Below are positions 1-5,168 of a stretch of 10,646 nt of DNA, in pieces (within the stretch, counting starts at the first letter, position 1; each line of letters starts with the position of its first letter). The notes under the pieces are model-generated. The model was not told where the DNA came from. It was given only the letters and a program-made list of their open reading frames with translations, and made no database searches. Made by a program: the position numbers and the translations under genes. The stretch spans positions 1 to 10,646 of the forward strand of contig CAKMNE010000042.1 in NCBI GenBank assembly GCA_927798505.1, in the 5' to 3' direction. Source of the stretch: an uncultured Bacteroidales bacterium (GTDB lineage Bacteria; Bacteroidota; Bacteroidia; Bacteroidales; UBA932).

Positions 1-236
1 GCTTCGAGCTCAAGCCGGGTGAGCAGCGCCGTGTACGGGTGCGCATACGCTACCGTCAGCCACTTCAGGATGCCACCGTCTATTACAGGCAGGGCGGCAT
101 CTTCACCGTTTTCGACCAGGCCCAGCGCAGCATCACCCCGGGGCAGTTCGCCGCCTTCCACCTTACGGAAAATGAAGCCCCGAACGCACTTGACGCCGAG
201 GCTCCTGAACTGATATTCTCCGCTGTTATAGCTTAA
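1..236 (+). CDS. mnmA: tRNA-specific 2-thiouridylase MnmA, C-terminal end (partial)
   Basis: This is the last 77 complete codons of a gene entering from the left; the first whole codon is at base 3 and the stop is TAA at 234-236. The peptide has the pattern of the MnmA C-terminal beta-barrel: a basic strand (RVRVRIRYRQ), then GGIFTVFDQAQRSITPGQ and a final ELIFSAVIA, matching the family's usual 'aiTPGQ...G.gvI' ending. MnmA transfers sulfur to C2 of the wobble uridine of Lys, Glu and Gln tRNAs in the cytoplasm, using ATP and a relayed persulfide. The ATP-binding PP-loop and the catalytic cysteines lie outside the window, so activity cannot be judged. The stop codon overlaps the stop of the convergent flavoprotein gene within TTAA at 233-236. 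The identification rests on the C-terminal motif alone but is fairly specific. Confidence 0.85.
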   Translation, partial: FELKPGEQRRVRVRIRYRQPLQDATVYYRQGGIFTVFDQAQRSITPGQFAAFHLTENEAPNALDAEAPELIFSAVIA

Positions 237-1588
237 AGCGCTTTTGCGGCACTTTGACCGGCAAGAAGTCCGGTGCAGAATGCCATATGCAGATTGTAAC
301 CTCCGGTGTCGCAGTCAACATCCAGCACCTCACCGCAAAGATGAAGTCCCGGTATCAGTTTCGACTCCAGGCTTTTTGCCACCACTTCGTCTGTGCTCAC
401 GCCTCCTGCCGTCACAACGCAGCGCTCATATCCCACATAGCCGGCAATCTCGAAGCGCCAGCACTTGAGGGCCTTGGCGATTTCCAGCATATTCACCCAA
501 ACCTTGGTGTCGGTGCGTCCGCGGCGCTCCAGTGAAATAATCTGCGGATGGCAGGCCAGGAAGGCGGGAATCAGGTCCCATGGCATAAGCTTTCCCAGCA
601 GTATGCGGCATTTTTCCTTTTCGCGAAGGCGAGCTGACCTCGGGTCATGGTCAACCTCCTTCCAGAGTTCCCGCACGCGCACCAGCAATTCCTCAAGCGG
701 CACTCCGTGTTTCATATCTATGTTCACGCACACGCGCGAGCCGTTAATAAGTGATTTCACCGCCTTGCGGCTGATTTGGAAGCCTATCGGTCCCTCCAAT
801 CCTCCGTCGGTGAAGTCCACGTCCCCGAACTCGTCCTGGGCCAGGGTGTCCTGGACCATCAGCTGAACTCCCACGTTTTTCAGAGAGACTCCGGCGAGCT
901 TCTCGCCAAGCTCGGCAAAAGGAGTGCTGCGGTCTATATGCAGGTCCTTGACTTCCTGCCGTTTGTAGCCCTTGGGGACTAGAGCGGTCAGCGAAGGGAA
1001 GGTCGGAACGAGTCTATGCCCCAGCCCCGAAGCCCAGCGAAGGCCGTCTCCTGTGGACCCTGTGCCAGGGTAGCTCAGGCCGCCAGTGGCTATAATCAGT
1101 TTGCGGCAGGTCCATACACCGCCGTTCTCCATATCCAGTCTGAATCCTTCATCCGTTTGCTCCACAGTCTTCACTGCGGCTTCTGTCTCGATTTTGACTC
1201 CCTTGCTGTGGCAGGCGCTTACCAGGGTGTCCACCACATCAGAAGCGCGATGGGACTCAGGGAAAGCCCTGTCGCCCCTTTCCACCACTGTCGGCATACC
1301 ATAGCCCTCGAAAAAATCGATGAGCCGCTGAGGAGTGAGGTTGAAAAAGGATGGTTTGCCAAAATTCGGATTGGTGCGGATATGGGCACTGAATTCGTTC
1401 CAGTCCTTGAGATTGGTGAAATTGCAGCGTCCCTTGCCGGTAATCATTACCTTGCGGGCAGGGCGTGGCATCTTCTCGAGCACCACCACGCTCGCATCGC
1501 TGCCTTTTGCCACAAGGGCATCAGCCGCTCCCCAGGCCGCCATCAGACCTGCGGCCCCTCCTCCAACTACAATGATATCTGCTTTCAT
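233..1588 (-). CDS. HI0933/BaiN-family FAD-dependent oxidoreductase
   Basis: The gene encodes a 451-residue flavoprotein. The N-terminus (MKADIIVVGGGAAGL) is a Rossmann beta-alpha-beta fold with the dinucleotide motif GGGAAG at residues 9-14. It is followed by ARKVMITGKGRCNFTN, a signature of the HI0933 family, and by the C-terminal FAD contact region TAGGVSTDEV and GLHLCGEVLDVDCDTGGYN. Length and motif order fit a complete member. The best-known namesake is clostridial BaiN, reported in bile-acid metabolism, but most family members have no proven substrate, so I assign no specific reaction. The ATG at 1588 is preferred over the in-frame TTG at 1600, because the longer form would start inside the U-tract of the SRP RNA gene and the ATG gives the usual short lead into the Rossmann fold. 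I see no TAnnTTTG box and no Shine-Dalgarno sequence directly upstream, so transcription may come from read-through of the SRP RNA promoter. Confidence 0.88.
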   Translation of the reverse strand: MKADIIVVGGGAAGLMAAWGAADALVAKGSDASVVVLEKMPRPARKVMITGKGRCNFTNLKDWNEFSAHIRTNPNFGKPSFFNLTPQRLIDFFEGYGMPTVVERGDRAFPESHRASDVVDTLVSACHSKGVKIETEAAVKTVEQTDEGFRLDMENGGVWTCRKLIIATGGLSYPGTGSTGDGLRWASGLGHRLVPTFPSLTALVPKGYKRQEVKDLHIDRSTPFAELGEKLAGVSLKNVGVQLMVQDTLAQDEFGDVDFTDGGLEGPIGFQISRKAVKSLINGSRVCVNIDMKHGVPLEELLVRVRELWKEVDHDPRSARLREKEKCRILLGKLMPWDLIPAFLACHPQIISLERRGRTDTKVWVNMLEIAKALKCWRFEIAGYVGYERCVVTAGGVSTDEVVAKSLESKLIPGLHLCGEVLDVDCDTGGYNLHMAFCTGLLAGQSAAKAL

Positions 1589-1598
1589 ACAGGGAAAC

Positions 1599-1604
1599 AA
1601 AAAA
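1599..1604 (-). terminator. U-tract terminator at the 3' end of the SRP RNA gene
   Basis: Six consecutive Ts on the minus strand directly follow the closing CTTTCCC half of the SRP RNA terminal stem (1605-1611). The long RNA hairpin plus the U-tract has the layout of an intrinsic terminator. Strength is uncertain, because the flavoprotein gene starts only 11 bp later with no other visible promoter. Confidence 0.6.
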
Positions 1605-1700
1605 GGGAAAGCTCAGCACATCGCACCGCTACAACCTCCTGCCCTTGCTACCTTCCGGTCCTGGGGGAGTTCAGAGGGAGCTGGTCGTGTACGACTTTCC
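1605..1700 (-). ncRNA. ffs: Signal recognition particle RNA (small bacterial 4.5S type)
   Basis: The minus strand carries the near-invariant SRP domain IV apex CAGGACCGGAAGGUAGCAAG, with the GGAA tetraloop at 1653-1656 (E. coli has CAGGUCCGGAAGGAAGCAG). The 5' end GGGAAAG (1694-1700) is perfectly complementary to the 3' CUUUCCC (1605-1611), closing a hairpin of about 96 nt, the usual size of the small SRP RNA that lacks an Alu domain. The RNA binds Ffh and directs signal-peptide-bearing ribosomes to FtsY at the inner membrane. A TATATTTG promoter box lies 5 bases upstream of the proposed 5' end and a U-tract follows the 3' end, so both boundaries are well supported, give or take a few bases. 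The gene sits between plsC and the flavoprotein gene, all on the minus strand. Confidence 0.95.
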
Positions 1701-1705
1701 CGATG

Positions 1706-1713
1706 CAAATATA
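1706..1713 (-). promoter_or_regulatory. -7 box TATATTTG of the SRP RNA promoter
   Basis: This is an exact match to the Bacteroidota primary-sigma -7 consensus TAnnTTTG. It is followed by CATC and then the GGGAAAG that opens the SRP RNA stem, so the spacing to the likely start (around 1700) is right. A T-rich stretch (GTTTAA) about 17 bp upstream could serve as the -33 element; it overlaps the plsC stop codon. Confidence 0.8.
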
Positions 1714-1727
1714 GGAAATCTTTTCGA

Positions 1728-2543
1728 TTAAACTAACTCGTCTTCAGGAATTGCCGACCAAATGTTGTCCACGCCCATCCTTTCGACCATTTTTGCGTGG
1801 GCTTCCTTCCTCATTCTGATCACCTCTTCCTTGCGCCTTGCCCCCTTCTGAGGGAAGACAGGCTCAAGAATGTTAATGGTCATCAGCGGAGTGTCAGACT
1901 TGCCGAAGAGCCTGTACAGACCCTTGCGCTCGCGGAAGGTGATAACCAGGGGAAGAATGGGAACCTGGTACTTGTAAGCCATTGAGAAGGCTCCCTTGCG
2001 GAAAGGACGAAGGTAAGGATAATAGTCCCATCGCACCTCTTCCGGAAAGACGTGAATCCACTGCTTCTGCTCGTGGAACTTGTCGAAGGCCTCGTCAAAC
2101 CTGCGCATTCCCGCAATGTTCTCGGCAATAGGAACTCCTCCAATCGAATGCAGCATCCAGTGGAAGCCCGGGTTATTGAAATGCTTGGCATACATAATGA
2201 TATGTATGCGCCTGAACTTGCGCACAGCCCAGGTTGCCACAACCGCATCCATCAGATAGACGTGGTTGCATATGGTTACAGCCCCGTTTTCCAGCTCCTT
2301 GCCGTACTTTTTCAGCACATCGCGTCCTTTGACGCGCAGGCCCATCGCAATTTTCATATATGGAATGGCGAGGCAGTTGAGCACAATGGAGCACAGAAGC
2401 TTGTTGAAACGGTACCAAAGGCCGTCTTCGTAGTATGGATAGTTCTCGTCGAACTGGTAGCGGCCCTTGCTGCTATCTTCGACTTTAACCTTCATCATTC
2501 TCTCGAAGGGAGAGTCCGGATAAATTCTGTTTCCTATTTTCAT
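1728..2543 (-). CDS. PlsC-like 1-acylglycerophosphate acyltransferase family protein
   Basis: The gene encodes 271 residues. The acyltransferase block I is clear: NHVYLMD at residues 93-99, giving the catalytic HX4D pair His94/Asp99. Block III reads VFPEEVRWD at 165-173 (usual form FPEGTRS), and block IV is the VPILPLVITF strand at 194-203. A hydrophobic helix at about 47-68 precedes the domain and probably anchors the protein to the cytoplasmic face of the inner membrane. The family transfers acyl groups to lysophosphatidic acid or related lysolipids in phospholipid synthesis; the exact acceptor cannot be read from the sequence. The ATG at 2543 is preferred over an in-frame GTG at 2561 because it begins a typical short N-terminus and leaves room for a promoter. 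The FPEE variant is discussed in the findings. The gene is divergent from the FAH-like gene and ends 15 bp before the SRP promoter box. Confidence 0.85.
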   Translation of the reverse strand: MKIGNRIYPDSPFERMMKVKVEDSSKGRYQFDENYPYYEDGLWYRFNKLLCSIVLNCLAIPYMKIAMGLRVKGRDVLKKYGKELENGAVTICNHVYLMDAVVATWAVRKFRRIHIIMYAKHFNNPGFHWMLHSIGGVPIAENIAGMRRFDEAFDKFHEQKQWIHVFPEEVRWDYYPYLRPFRKGAFSMAYKYQVPILPLVITFRERKGLYRLFGKSDTPLMTINILEPVFPQKGARRKEEVIRMRKEAHAKMVERMGVDNIWSAIPEDELV

Positions 2544-2567
2544 AATGCACGAAGATAGCACTTTTCG

Positions 2568-2575
2568 GAAAAATA
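2568..2575 (-). promoter_or_regulatory. Candidate -7 box for plsC (TATTTTTC)
   Basis: The minus strand reads TATTTTTC, one mismatch from TAnnTTTG, about 25 bp before the plsC ATG. A second one-mismatch candidate (TATCTTCG, 2550-2557) lies closer and would leave almost no leader, so I favour this one. Neither is certain. Confidence 0.3.
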
Positions 2576-2579
2576 AGCT

Positions 2580-2587
2580 TACATTTG
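2580..2587 (+). promoter_or_regulatory. -7 box TACATTTG for the FAH-like gene
   Basis: This is an exact TAnnTTTG match on the plus strand, 22 bp before the ATG at 2610, which gives a leader of roughly 15-18 nt. It lies back-to-back with the weaker candidate box for plsC, so the two divergent genes probably share one compact promoter region. I see no convincing -33 element. Confidence 0.6.
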
Positions 2588-2609
2588 TCCCCTGAAACAG
2601 GTGAAATCT

Positions 2610-3176
2610 ATGAATATACCGGTAATTACTGCCAGCGGAAAAGTAATAGTGCGCCCGGACACTACCTGGGAGCGCGACAATGAAGATTTGTATTTGCCAG
2701 ACTTTGTGAACAGCCTCAGCTGGACCCCGGTTTTCTTTGCAAGGGTCAGCAAGCCGGGGCGCTGGATAGGCCCTGCCTTTGCCTCACGCTACTACGACGG
2801 GGTGGGCTATGGGGTACTGCTCTATCCGGATGATATGCTGGACGGAAGCGAGGAGGGCTTTGCCTGCGCAAGCTGTCTGGACAAAACCTCTTTCCTGCCT
2901 TTTCCGCTCTACAACCCAATCACTCTAGGGGTAGAGGGCAATGAATTCGTACTCTTCAGGGACGGGATTGAAATCTTCCGCACAGCCAAAGGCTCCCGCG
3001 AGATGGCGGAAAATGCCCTCGTGCTGGCTTCGTCACGCTGCTATCTGAGAGTAGGCGATATGGTCGCAGTGGAGCTTCAGCCGAGGCAGAAACTGATCAC
3101 GCGCACCGAAGAATCGGCACGCGTGAACGGAACTTGGTGTGAAAATCCAACTGTGGATTTCAAAATAATATTCTGA
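2610..3176 (+). CDS. Degenerate fumarylacetoacetate hydrolase-like protein
   Basis: The gene encodes 188 residues with no signal peptide or membrane segment. I relate it to the FAH family from the remembered pattern of Bacteroidales FAH proteins. The block RVSKPGRWIGPAFASRYYDG (45-64) parallels 'RI.rLGK.i...FAhRYYD'. ASCLDKTSFLPF (87-98) parallels the 'K.FDg.a.lgpf' strand. RDGIEIFRT (117-125) parallels the 'ng...q.g' turn. LRVGDMVAVEL (146-156) parallels 'L..GD.iytGTP', and VDFKIIF closes the fold. The expected metal-binding ExE (from 'DYExEl') is replaced by WTPV at about 38-41, the later Asp of 'GxDxtaRD' is Leu at about 70-71, the GTP turn is gone, and the N-terminal segment that carries the catalytic His is missing. 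I infer a non-catalytic or repurposed FAH fold; function is unknown. The ATG at 2610 is chosen over an in-frame GTG at 2601. The TGA stop shares its last base with the end of tRNA-Thr on the other strand. Confidence 0.6.
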   Translation: MNIPVITASGKVIVRPDTTWERDNEDLYLPDFVNSLSWTPVFFARVSKPGRWIGPAFASRYYDGVGYGVLLYPDDMLDGSEEGFACASCLDKTSFLPFPLYNPITLGVEGNEFVLFRDGIEIFRTAKGSREMAENALVLASSRCYLRVGDMVAVELQPRQKLITRTEESARVNGTWCENPTVDFKIIF

Positions 3177-3248
3177 GCCACATGCCAGGCTTGAACTGGC
3201 GACCTTCGCGTTACGAATGCGATGCTCTACCAACTGAGCTAATGTGGC
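3176..3248 (-). tRNA. tRNA-Thr (anticodon CGT)
   Basis: This is a complete 73-nt cloverleaf without an encoded CCA. The acceptor stem pairs GCCACAT with ATGTGGC (7/7). The D arm is GCTCAGTTGGTAGAGC. The anticodon loop TTCGTAA has CGT at positions 34-36, so it reads ACG codons. The variable loop is AGGTC, and the T arm is GCCAG-TTCAAGC-CTGGC with a perfect stem. The discriminator base is T. The anticodon stem (TCGCA/CGCGA) has four pairs plus an A31-C39 mismatch beside the loop, where a T39 giving an A-U pair is usual. The gene has its own TATCTTTG box upstream and follows the dnaN operon on the same strand. Confidence 0.95.
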
Positions 3249-3259
3249 AAACGGGAATG

Positions 3260-3267
3260 CAAAGATA
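3260..3267 (-). promoter_or_regulatory. -7 box TATCTTTG for tRNA-Thr
   Basis: This is an exact TAnnTTTG match whose downstream edge is 11 bp before the tRNA 5' end and which starts 11 bp after the stop codon of the CNNM gene. The position fits a short 5' leader that RNase P would remove. No clear -33 motif is seen, so read-through from the dnaN operon may also contribute. Confidence 0.65.
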
Positions 3268-3278
3268 GTAAAAGAATC

Positions 3279-4316
3279 TTATTGCTGCATTTTTTTTGCA
3301 ATCTTCTTCCACTTGTCCCTTGCAAGTTGCTGCATGTCCCGGACAGTATCCATCTCATCCACGATTTCGTTGCCGATGAGGGTTTCGATTACATCCTCAA
3401 GGGTAAGAATGCCCTGGAAACAGCCGTACTCGTCAATAATCACTGAAATCTGCTCATCCTTCTCAATCATCTCATCCCAGATTTCATCCAGAGGCTTGTC
3501 CTTGGGGAAAGTCTGTATATCCCTTCTGATACTGCCTAGCGTCACGTCGAACTTGTCCTCGGCCATCAGCTGCACGGCCTCCATCCTCAAAATGTAGCCG
3601 GTGATGTACTCCTCATCCTTGTCATAGACAGGAATGCGGCTGTGGTGCAGGTACCTCTTGTCCTTGAAGAACTGCTTGGCCGTCATAGTCTCGGGTGCAA
3701 TGTCGCACACCACGCGGGGAGTCATGGCGCTCTGCGCCGACATCTCATCCATGTTGATAAGATTCTGGATGATGGTGTTCTCGTCCTCCTCGAGGTCGCC
3801 GCCCTCCTCAGCCACATTGGCCATTGCGCTCACCTCCTCGCGGGAAACGGTGGTATCCGCTTCCTTCGGGCTAATGAGCCGGGTGAGGAGCTCCACGCAC
3901 AGCACTATTGGGTAGAGTATGTAAATCAGGCCTGTGAGCACCACGGTGGTGAATCCCATCAGGGACTTCCATCTGGTGGTACCTATGGTTTTAGGAATGA
4001 TTTCCGCGAAGACCAGAATCAGTATGGTGGTGATTGCGCTGACCAGACCGAACCACGCACTGCCGAAGAGCAGGGTGGCCTGCTGGCCTACTCCGGCTGC
4101 GCCTATGGTGTTGGCTATGGTGTTGAGGCTGAGTATCGCCGCTATAGGGCGGGAGGATTCCTGCTTGTACTGCTTGAATCGGCTTGCGGGCTTGTAGCCC
4201 TCCTCCTCCCTCATTGTGACGTAGGAAAGGGGAGTGGACATCAATGTAGCCTCCAGCAGTGAGCAGAGGAAGGAAATGCACAGTGCAAGCAGCAGGAAAG
4301 CCAGCAGAGTAACCAT
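3279..4316 (-). CDS. CNNM/CorB-type membrane protein with paired CBS domains
   Basis: The gene encodes 345 residues. The N-terminal DUF21/CNNM transmembrane domain has hydrophobic segments at about 3-25, 58-80, 88-108 and 122-146, and the conserved FAEIIPKTIG motif at 103-112. An acidic linker (EEGGDLEEDE, 170-179) leads to a Bateman pair: CBS1 at about 195-255 (with MTPR at its start) and CBS2 at about 262-318 (VIIDEYGCFQGILTLEDVIE). Relatives (CorB/YfjD, MpfA, human CNNM) are linked to Mg2+ efflux or transport, with CBS domains that bind Mg-ATP; older annotation calls them hemolysins. After CBS2 only about 25 basic, Gln-rich residues remain, so the CorC_HlyC domain common at the C-terminus of the family is absent. 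The ATG lies one base after the exonuclease stop (TGAGATG), which indicates translational coupling; a longer upstream reading is out of context. Confidence 0.88.
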   Translation of the reverse strand: MVTLLAFLLLALCISFLCSLLEATLMSTPLSYVTMREEEGYKPASRFKQYKQESSRPIAAILSLNTIANTIGAAGVGQQATLLFGSAWFGLVSAITTILILVFAEIIPKTIGTTRWKSLMGFTTVVLTGLIYILYPIVLCVELLTRLISPKEADTTVSREEVSAMANVAEEGGDLEEDENTIIQNLINMDEMSAQSAMTPRVVCDIAPETMTAKQFFKDKRYLHHSRIPVYDKDEEYITGYILRMEAVQLMAEDKFDVTLGSIRRDIQTFPKDKPLDEIWDEMIEKDEQISVIIDEYGCFQGILTLEDVIETLIGNEIVDEMDTVRDMQQLARDKWKKIAKKMQQ

Positions 4317-4317
4317 C

Positions 4318-5157
4318 TCAGAAGAGTTTGGTGTTGAACTTTGCTGCCAGCCTCTCCCTGCTGTACTCCTCTTCCAGTTTCGCGAACTGATGCTTGGTGT
4401 CCAGGGTGAAGGCTCCATCCTGAATCCAGCGGAAGTAATTGCGGTCTGTGTTGAAGACCTCGCGCACCGTCCGGCCCTTGTGCTTGCCGAAGTTGACTGT
4501 AGGCTCGCCGCCCTCTCCGATCACTATCATTCCCGCAAAGTCAACTGCCTTCCTGGTTACATAGGATGCGAGCGAAGCCACATCGTTCTTCAGCACTTCC
4601 GGGTAGCGGTCCAGCTGGCCCTTCAGCACCTCGTAGGTCGCAATTGTGTCGGCCTCAGCGGTATGGGCATTGTCAAAATCCTCACCTCCGCAGTAGAAGC
4701 GGTAGGCTGCGCGCAGGTTGCGCGGCTCCATTGCGTGGTAGATGTTCTGCACGTCAACCATCTTCGGGGAGTGAAGGTCAACCTTGAGGTCCTTGCCGGC
4801 CAGCTTTGCCCTTTCGAACTCTTCTGCCAGCATAGGGAGGTCGAATTTGGCGGAATTGAAGCCTGCCAGATCGCTGTTCTCCAGCCAGGCGGCAACCTCA
4901 TCGGCCACTTCATAGAAGGTAGGGCAGTCGACGAGCATGTCGTCCGTCACGCCGTTCACCTTCGAGGCCTGAGGGTCAATGGGCCTCTGGCACTGTTTGA
5001 CGTAGTCCCAAGGCTTGATTTTCCAGGTCTTGATGCGCTGCTCACCTCCGGGAAGTATCTTCACGAAGCTGAGCTCGATTATTGAGTCATTCGGAATATT
5101 GAGTCCCGTGCTCTCTATGTCGAAGAACAGGAGAGGTCGTTGTAGATTGAGTTCCAT
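4318..5157 (-). CDS. DEDDh 3'-5' exonuclease (DnaQ/ExoX-like)
   Basis: The gene encodes 279 residues. All three exonuclease motifs are present: ExoI FFDIESTGL with Asp13 and Glu15, ExoII NSAKFDLPML with Asp106, and ExoIII HTAEAD with His165 and Asp170, so this is an intact DEDDh two-metal active site. The C-terminal part NFGKHKGRTVREV...YFRWI (222-245) matches the small domain found after the nuclease in ExoX-like proteins. The enzyme should remove nucleotides from DNA 3' ends in repair or proofreading; the specific substrate is unknown. It is the second gene of the dnaN operon, starting 11 bp after the dnaN stop, with a weak AGGGA upstream of its ATG. The last five residues are NTKLF, discussed in the findings as a possible clamp-binding tail. 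It is not the full-length PolC or DnaE-associated form, and I cannot tell whether it serves as the replicative proofreader. Confidence 0.9.
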   Translation of the reverse strand: MELNLQRPLLFFDIESTGLNIPNDSIIELSFVKILPGGEQRIKTWKIKPWDYVKQCQRPIDPQASKVNGVTDDMLVDCPTFYEVADEVAAWLENSDLAGFNSAKFDLPMLAEEFERAKLAGKDLKVDLHSPKMVDVQNIYHAMEPRNLRAAYRFYCGGEDFDNAHTAEADTIATYEVLKGQLDRYPEVLKNDVASLASYVTRKAVDFAGMIVIGEGGEPTVNFGKHKGRTVREVFNTDRNYFRWIQDGAFTLDTKHQFAKLEEEYSRERLAAKFNTKLF

Positions 5158-5168
5158 GTCCAGAATCC

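Noticed and set aside
1016..1714. A 232-codon plus-strand frame covering the flavoprotein 5' end and the SRP RNA gene
   Set aside because: It runs through a structural RNA and antisense to a conserved protein; the peptide is low in recognisable features and looks like a shadow frame.
3143..3160. A 7-bp inverted repeat (AAATCCA, loop, TGGATTT) as a terminator for tRNA-Thr or the FAH-like gene
   Set aside because: The stem is short and AT-rich, lies inside the coding region and has no proper U-tract on either strand, so it may be chance.
4234..5085. A 283-codon plus-strand open frame opposite the exonuclease
   Set aside because: It is antisense to a gene with an intact DEDDh active site, and the translation shows no motif or start context of its own.
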